Shown: piece after piece, positions 22,747 to 26,506 of the stretch
Layout: every line of letters begins with the position of its first letter
How positions within the stretch are numbered: the first letter of the stretch is position 1
Assembly (NCBI GenBank): GCA_964408185.1
Contig: CAYOYK010000034.1
Coordinates: 1 to 26,506 of the forward strand
Source of the DNA: CAYOYK01 sp964408185
Lineage (GTDB): Bacteria; Bacillota; Clostridia; Christensenellales; Aristaeellaceae
Length of the DNA: 26,506 bases
Direction of reading: 5' to 3'
Program-made: the position numbers and the translations under genes
Notes under the pieces: model-generated
What the model was told of the DNA's origin: nothing
The model's input: only the letters and a program-made list of their open reading frames with translations
Databases searched by the model: none

Positions 22747-23625
22747 TCAGAACCCGCGCCCGCCGCCGCCGTGGGACACGCCGCCGCCGCCGGAATGTAC
22801 GCCGCTGCCGCCGCCGCCAAAGCCGCCGCCGCTGCCGCCCCCGCCGTTATTTTCGGCCTTGGGCACGCGCGTGGTGGTTGTGCGCAGGAACTCATCCCGA
22901 TCCTGCGTGAGGTTCATCTCGCTGTTGTTGCGGTAATTGTAGGAATAGGTGCTGCCCTTGAGCTTGTAGCTCCGGCGGATGCACAGCCCCACAATCAGCG
23001 CCACCGCCGCGCCGACCGCCGCGGCCAAAAGAATCTCGCCGGAGGTGAGCGCCTTGTGCCGCGCCGTGAGGATCTGCCCGGTCACCACGTCGTAACGGAA
23101 CTGCCCCTCCGGGATATCCGGGTCGCCGTTGGCCTTGAAATACTGGCCGATCTTTTCCAGCGCCGCCAGCGCGCCCGCGGCGTACTGCCGGCTGGTCAGC
23201 TTGGGGGCGATGACGTCCAGCACCCGCTCAAGGCGCTCGTCGGTGATCACGTCGATCATCACGCCCGTGGTGGAGAGGTACACCTGCCGCTCGTACATAT
23301 CAATGTAGATGAGCACGCCGCTGTTCTCCTCGTCCAAGCCGAAGCCAAACTTCTCGTTGTCATAAAACGCGTCGGCAATCTGCTGCTGATCCGCGCCCTC
23401 GTGCGGCTCGTCGGAGGTCACGATCACATAGTCCATGTTCGTGCGCTCCTGCAGCTGCCCGATTGCAACCATGATCTTGGCTTCCTCGGACTCGGAGAAA
23501 AGCTGCGCCTCGTCAAAGATACGGGTCTTGGCGGAGGCGGCCGTCGCGGGCAGACAAAGCGCCAGCGTCAGCGCGCAGAGCAAAAGCGCCGCGCCAAGAC
23601 GGGAAAAAGCGTTTCGCTTGGTCAT
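22747..23625 (-). CDS. TPM-domain (YgcG/Psb32-like) secreted membrane protein
   Basis: A 292-residue protein with a signal peptide (1-30, cleavage near ATAASA), a TPM_phosphatase-type domain (about 33-165; IFDEAQLFSESEEAKI, then SGVLIYIDMYERQVYLSTTG), one membrane helix (about 197-215) and a Gly/Ser-rich tail from about 265. TPM domains occur in envelope or thylakoid proteins involved in membrane-protein upkeep, and a phosphatase role is proposed in plants. The start at 23625 is preferred because GAGGAG is 7 bases upstream; earlier in-frame codons overlap that site. It pairs with the upstream zinc-ribbon gene (42 bases). Confidence 0.88.
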   Translation of the reverse strand: MTKRNAFSRLGAALLLCALTLALCLPATAASAKTRIFDEAQLFSESEEAKIMVAIGQLQERTNMDYVIVTSDEPHEGADQQQIADAFYDNEKFGFGLDEENSGVLIYIDMYERQVYLSTTGVMIDVITDERLERVLDVIAPKLTSRQYAAGALAALEKIGQYFKANGDPDIPEGQFRYDVVTGQILTARHKALTSGEILLAAAVGAAVALIVGLCIRRSYKLKGSTYSYNYRNNSEMNLTQDRDEFLRTTTTRVPKAENNGGGGSGGGFGGGGSGVHSGGGGVSHGGGGRGF

Positions 23626-23667
23626 GTTCATTCTCCTCAATACGGTTTAAGCAAGCCTCGGATTGCT

Positions 23668-24717
23668 TTAATACAGAAAGTATCCGGCCACGCACATCAG
23701 CGCGCACACGGCGGCGGCGATCAGCGCGCAGAAGCCCAGCAGCTTTCCCTTGGCGATGGGCAGCTTGCCGCAGACCTCGCCGGTGCAGCCGTTCATGGCG
23801 TAGTAATACGGCTCCTTGCTTTGCTTTTGCGGGTAAGTGAGCACCCAAGTGGGCAGCAGGACATACTGGCTTTTGAGGCTGTTCACGGTGCAGGTGGCAG
23901 AGCCGGAGCAGCTCTCGTGCTGGATGCCCGCCTCCAGCATGGGCTTGACATACCCGGACAGCTCCGCGGGCACGTCGCCCGTGGCCTCCTTGGCGGATAG
24001 GTCGCGCCGCTCCGCCAGAAAGCCGGAGAGATACGCGCTGGAAAACGGCTCCGCCTTCTCCAGCGGGAAGGGGTGGATGCCGTCGGACAGCTTGCGATTC
24101 TGGCTTTTCAGCGCCGGACGCATGATGTTGCGGAACGTGATATCCGCCCGACGATTGACGGCGTAGTGGCTGGTGGTAGTGACGACGTACCGGGGCGTAT
24201 CGGCAATGGACACGTCGAGGCCCTCGCCCTGATAAACGCCCTCCACCTCGCACTGGACGACGAAATGCGGGTAGTATACGCCCGTCATCTGGTTGACCTC
24301 ATTCTTGGTAAAAAAGCCGCTGGGCACAAAGCGCTTGTGCTTGACCCACGCCATAAACTTTTCCACCGCCTTTTCCTTGCCGATGGAGAAGGGCAGCACC
24401 TCATCGGGCTTCATGCTGTCGGTCAGCTTGCCCTGCAAGACCACGGGATTGTGGCAGTAATAGCAATGCGTGGCCACGGTGGTTTCGTCCGTCATGATCT
24501 CGGAGCCGCAGCTGGGGCAATGGTAGATGACCTCTCCGCCTGTGGCCGCATGCTCGGCGGCCTCCTGCTCGGCCTCCTGCTGATAGGCCTCGCCCTTGTC
24601 CAGCAGGGTTTTTTCGTCAAATTCTGCGTTGCAAAAATCGCAGTGCCAGCGCTGCGTATCCGCGTTGAATGTTAGGTAAGCGCCGCAGCTTGGGCATTTG
24701 TAGGTTACGCCAGCCAT
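23668..24717 (-). CDS. Double zinc-ribbon protein with C-terminal membrane anchor
   Basis: A 349-residue protein with two four-Cys zinc ribbons: C8/C11 with C26/C29 (TFIIB-like) and C67/C70 with C85/C88. The central region (about 100-300) is of unknown fold and contains PFSIGKEKAVEKF and GVYYPHFVVQCEVEG. A C-terminal hydrophobic segment (about 322-348) probably anchors it. No enzyme motif is visible. Genes of this type are often beside TPM-domain genes, so the two may form a membrane quality-control or signalling unit; this is inference. The ATG has GAGGTG upstream. It is first in its operon. Confidence 0.8.
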   Translation of the reverse strand: MAGVTYKCPSCGAYLTFNADTQRWHCDFCNAEFDEKTLLDKGEAYQQEAEQEAAEHAATGGEVIYHCPSCGSEIMTDETTVATHCYYCHNPVVLQGKLTDSMKPDEVLPFSIGKEKAVEKFMAWVKHKRFVPSGFFTKNEVNQMTGVYYPHFVVQCEVEGVYQGEGLDVSIADTPRYVVTTTSHYAVNRRADITFRNIMRPALKSQNRKLSDGIHPFPLEKAEPFSSAYLSGFLAERRDLSAKEATGDVPAELSGYVKPMLEAGIQHESCSGSATCTVNSLKSQYVLLPTWVLTYPQKQSKEPYYYAMNGCTGEVCGKLPIAKGKLLGFCALIAAAVCALMCVAGYFLY

Positions 24718-24788
24718 TGTGTCACCTCGTTTGCAGAGTGGGAAGCGCGCTTCCCCGCCAAGATAGCTTTATGAAACAATACATAGTA

Positions 24789-24817
24789 ATTATACCATTG
24801 CCGGGCGGGAAAAGCAA
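24789..24817 (-). promoter_or_regulatory. Promoter (-35 TTGCTT, 17 bases, extended -10 TGGTATAAT) of the zinc-ribbon/TPM operon
   Basis: Minus-strand TATAAT at 24794-24789 with TGG just ahead and TTGCTT at 24817-24812. The leader to the ATG at 24717 is about 65 bases. Confidence 0.75.
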
Positions 24818-24832
24818 TGCGTCTGCGCGCGC

Positions 24833-24861
24833 TTGCGCGGCGGGCCCAAATGGCGTACAAT
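24833..24861 (+). promoter_or_regulatory. Promoter (-35 TTGCGC, 17 bases, -10 TACAAT) for the exported-protein gene
   Basis: TTGCGC 24833-24838 and TACAAT 24856-24861, 39 bases before the ATG at 24901. It is divergent from the zinc-ribbon operon promoter. Confidence 0.65.
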
Positions 24862-24900
24862 GGGAGCAGCCGTTATCCGAAAGAAAAAGGAGCGTTTGCC

Positions 24901-25458
24901 ATGAAGAAGCTGCTTTCCCTGCTGCTGGCGCTTTGCCTGCTGTGCGCCTGTACCGCCGCCTTAGCTCAGGACATTGACAGAATGTCCTTCGAGCCGGTTT
25001 CCTATGATTCGGTTCTCTACGCGCTGGGAGATACCGGCTGCTCGTTTGCCGCGCCCGCGGACTGGACGCCGCAGGAGCTGACCGAGGACGAGCTGGCATG
25101 GGGCGTCGTGGCCCGGCTGACCACCCCCGACGGCGCGTTGCTGGAGGTCTCCGTGGAGGAGAGCACCGAGCCCGTTGCGCTTGCCGAGCTGGCCACGATG
25201 ATGGAGGGCTGGAAGGGCTACACCAACATCTACCCGGCCTACGTCAACGACGAGCCTTATGTCTTCGGCGAGCAGGATGAGGACGATATGCATTGGTTTT
25301 TCATGATGCGATACCTCCCGCAGGAGGATGAAACGCAGCCGCCGCTGTTTGTTTGGTTCAGGTTTGCCTGCGAGAAGGAGCTCCAGACCGAGGAGTTTGA
25401 CGCGCTTTGCAGGAGCGTTGGCTGCTCGGTGCTGCCCGACGCGGAAGCGTCGGACTGA
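24901..25458 (+). CDS. Small exported protein, possible lipoprotein, function unknown
   Basis: A 185-residue protein with a signal peptide (MKKLLSLLLALCLLCACTAA). The sequence could be lipid-modified at a Cys (LCAC resembles a weak lipobox) or cut after TAALA. The mature part is acidic, about 160 residues, with FAAPADWTPQELTEDE resembling the start of PsbP/DUF-type bacterial lipoproteins, but no family is firmly recognised. The ATG at 24901 has AAGGAG about 9 bases upstream; the frame is open earlier without a good site. It is monocistronic, and the 46-bp repeat array lies after its stop. Confidence 0.8.
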   Translation: MKKLLSLLLALCLLCACTAALAQDIDRMSFEPVSYDSVLYALGDTGCSFAAPADWTPQELTEDELAWGVVARLTTPDGALLEVSVEESTEPVALAELATMMEGWKGYTNIYPAYVNDEPYVFGEQDEDDMHWFFMMRYLPQEDETQPPLFVWFRFACEKELQTEEFDALCRSVGCSVLPDAEASD

Positions 25459-25512
25459 GTCCGCCAAGCGGAGGCACGACCGGCGCCTGCCGGGGCACGG
25501 GGACAGCGCACC

Positions 25513-25696
25513 GCAATCCCGCGCGATGGCGCATCTTGCAAGCAAGCCGCGCCGCACAACAATCCCGCGCGACGGCGCGTTTCGCAAACAAACCGGGCCG
25601 CACAGCAATCCCGCGGGACGGCGTGCTTCGCAAGCGAACCATGCTGTACAGCAATCCCGCGCGATGGCGCGCTTCGCAAGCAAGCCGCGCCGCACA
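25513..25696. repeat. Four tandem 46-bp repeat units
   Basis: Units start at 25513, 25559, 25605 and 25651 and are joined head to tail with no spacers. Each begins with a (G/A)CAATCCCGCG-type block and ends CGCACA or a variant. Unit 4 is closest to consensus and unit 3 the most diverged. Each unit can form two small hairpins (GCGCG-ATGG-CGCGC and GCTT-CGC-AAGC). The period is not a multiple of 3, so it is unlikely to be coding. The array and the terminator after it fill the 346 bases between the exported-protein gene and rny. A further 7-bp hairpin lies at 25722-25743. Confidence 0.95.
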
Positions 25697-25757
25697 GCTT
25701 GCGGCGGAGGCGCACAGGAAAGCGCTTCCGACGAGCGAAGCGCATGTCAGTAAGCCA

Positions 25758-25787
25758 AAAGGCCGCCCCACAGCCGGGGCGGCCTTT
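25758..25787. terminator. Intrinsic terminator shared by rny and the exported-protein gene
   Basis: AAAGGCCGCCCC and GGGGCGGCCTTT pair perfectly around a 6-base loop. The minus strand continues TTTT, giving the better terminator for rny. The plus strand has only three T residues. Confidence 0.85.
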
Positions 25788-25804
25788 GATGTAACGATAT
25801 TGCT

Positions 25805-26506
25805 TTACTTGGCGTACTCGGTGGAGCGCGTCTCGCGGATGACGTTGACGCGAATCTGGCCGGGATACTCCAGCTCCTTCTCGATGCGCTTGGCGATATC
25901 CTTGGCGAGCACGCGGGTGCCCTCGTCGGTCACGTCGTCGGGCTTGACCATGATGCGCACCTCGCGGCCGCTCTGGATGGCAAAGCTCTTCTCTACGCCG
26001 GGGAAGGCGTTGGCGATCTCCTCCAGCTTTTCGAGGCGCTTGATGTAATTCTCCACGCTCTCCTTGCGCGCGCCCGGACGAGCGGCGCTGATCGCGTCGG
26101 CGGCCTGCACGAGCACGGCCTCGATGGTCTGGGGCTCCACATCGTTGTGGTGCGCCAAAATCGCATGGATCACGTCGGGGCTCTCACGGTACTTGCGGGC
26201 CAGCTCGCCGCCCAGTGTGACGTGGGTGCCCTCGGCCTCGTGATCGACGGCCTTGCCAATATCATGCAGCAGTCCGGCGCGCTTGGCCAGCGCTACGTCC
26301 GCGCCCAGCTCGGCGGCCATCATGCCGGCCAAATGGCTGACCTCGATGGAGTGCTGCAGCACGTTCTGCCCATAGCTGGTGCGGTAATGCAGCTTGCCCA
26401 GCAGCTTTTGCAGCTCCGGGTGCAGGCCGCGGACGCCGGTCTCCAGCACGGCACGCTCGCCCTCGGCACGGATGACGCCGTCCACCTCGCGGCGGGCCTT
26501 CTCCAC
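25805..26506 (-). CDS. rny: RNase Y (C-terminal part, cut by the window edge)
   Basis: The last 233 or so residues of RNase Y, the membrane-anchored endoribonuclease that starts mRNA decay in Gram-positive bacteria. The HD domain is clear: YGQNVLQHSIEVSHLAG, the metal-binding LLHDIGKAVDHE, ILAHHNDVEP and LVQAADAISAARPGAR. The conserved C-terminal domain ends ELEYPGQIRVNVIRET. The N-terminal membrane helix, coiled coil and KH domain lie beyond 26506, so the GTG at the edge is an internal Val and not the start. Confidence 0.97.
   Translation of the reverse strand: MEKARREVDGVIRAEGERAVLETGVRGLHPELQKLLGKLHYRTSYGQNVLQHSIEVSHLAGMMAAELGADVALAKRAGLLHDIGKAVDHEAEGTHVTLGGELARKYRESPDVIHAILAHHNDVEPQTIEAVLVQAADAISAARPGARKESVENYIKRLEKLEEIANAFPGVEKSFAIQSGREVRIMVKPDDVTDEGTRVLAKDIAKRIEKELEYPGQIRVNVIRETRSTEYAK

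Noticed and set aside
25513..25696. Possible CRISPR array
   Set aside because: The 46-bp units are joined directly with no unique spacers, units differ from each other, and no cas genes are nearby.

Overview
The window looks like chromosomal DNA from a high-GC, anaerobic member of the Bacillota (Clostridia-like). The order ylxM-ffh-rpsP-khpA-rimM-trmD, RNase Y, an LTA-synthase-type sulfatase, QueH, rubrerythrin, strong AGGAGG ribosome binding sites and several TTG/GTG starts all point that way. The species cannot be named from this sequence.

Layout. Bases 1-1110 are clearly AT-rich (about 40% GC by eye, against about 65-70% elsewhere). They hold a shortened GNAT acetyltransferase gene, a non-coding stretch with a repeated TTAGCA motif, and an intact tRNA-Arg(CCT) on the minus strand. 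At the edge of the GC-rich DNA (1110-1216) lies a second tRNA-Arg(CCT)-like gene. It has its own promoter and terminator, but its 3' half does not fold normally. Bases 1365-5038 are the SRP, ribosomal protein and RNA-modification operon (ylxM, ffh, rpsP, khpA, rimM, trmD), followed by a small membrane protein. After a short convergent ribbon-helix-helix gene comes a collinear plus-strand block (5782-11743): a holin-like four-helix membrane protein, surE, a MurR/RpiR regulator, an HI0933-type flavoprotein, a DEDDh exonuclease with a zinc-binding tail, and a nucleoside kinase with a ThrRS-like N-terminus. Bases 11740-17182 form an envelope-glycan block: a membrane GT2, an LTA-synthase-family enzyme, a soluble GT2 and a GT4.

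The GT4 gene is followed by an 18-bp tandem repeat. In the +1 frame this reads as a (K/R)RSAAA tail that begins exactly at the GT4 stop codon. Next come rubrerythrin and a secreted CHAP-like protein (both minus), divergent from queH and an alpha/beta hydrolase (plus). Bases 20992-24717 are a minus-strand operon: zinc-ribbon membrane protein, TPM-domain protein, AI-2E-family permease and DNA-3-methyladenine glycosylase I. A small exported protein (plus) is followed by four tandem 46-bp repeats and a terminator shared with the 3' end of rny (RNase Y), which runs off the window.

Most genes are ordinary housekeeping genes. The parts that deserve a second look are the tRNA-Arg pair at the AT/GC junction, the out-of-frame basic repeat tail after the GT4 gene, the 46-bp repeat array, and the perfect hairpin between khpA and rimM. 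No complete, clearly new multi-gene system was recognised.
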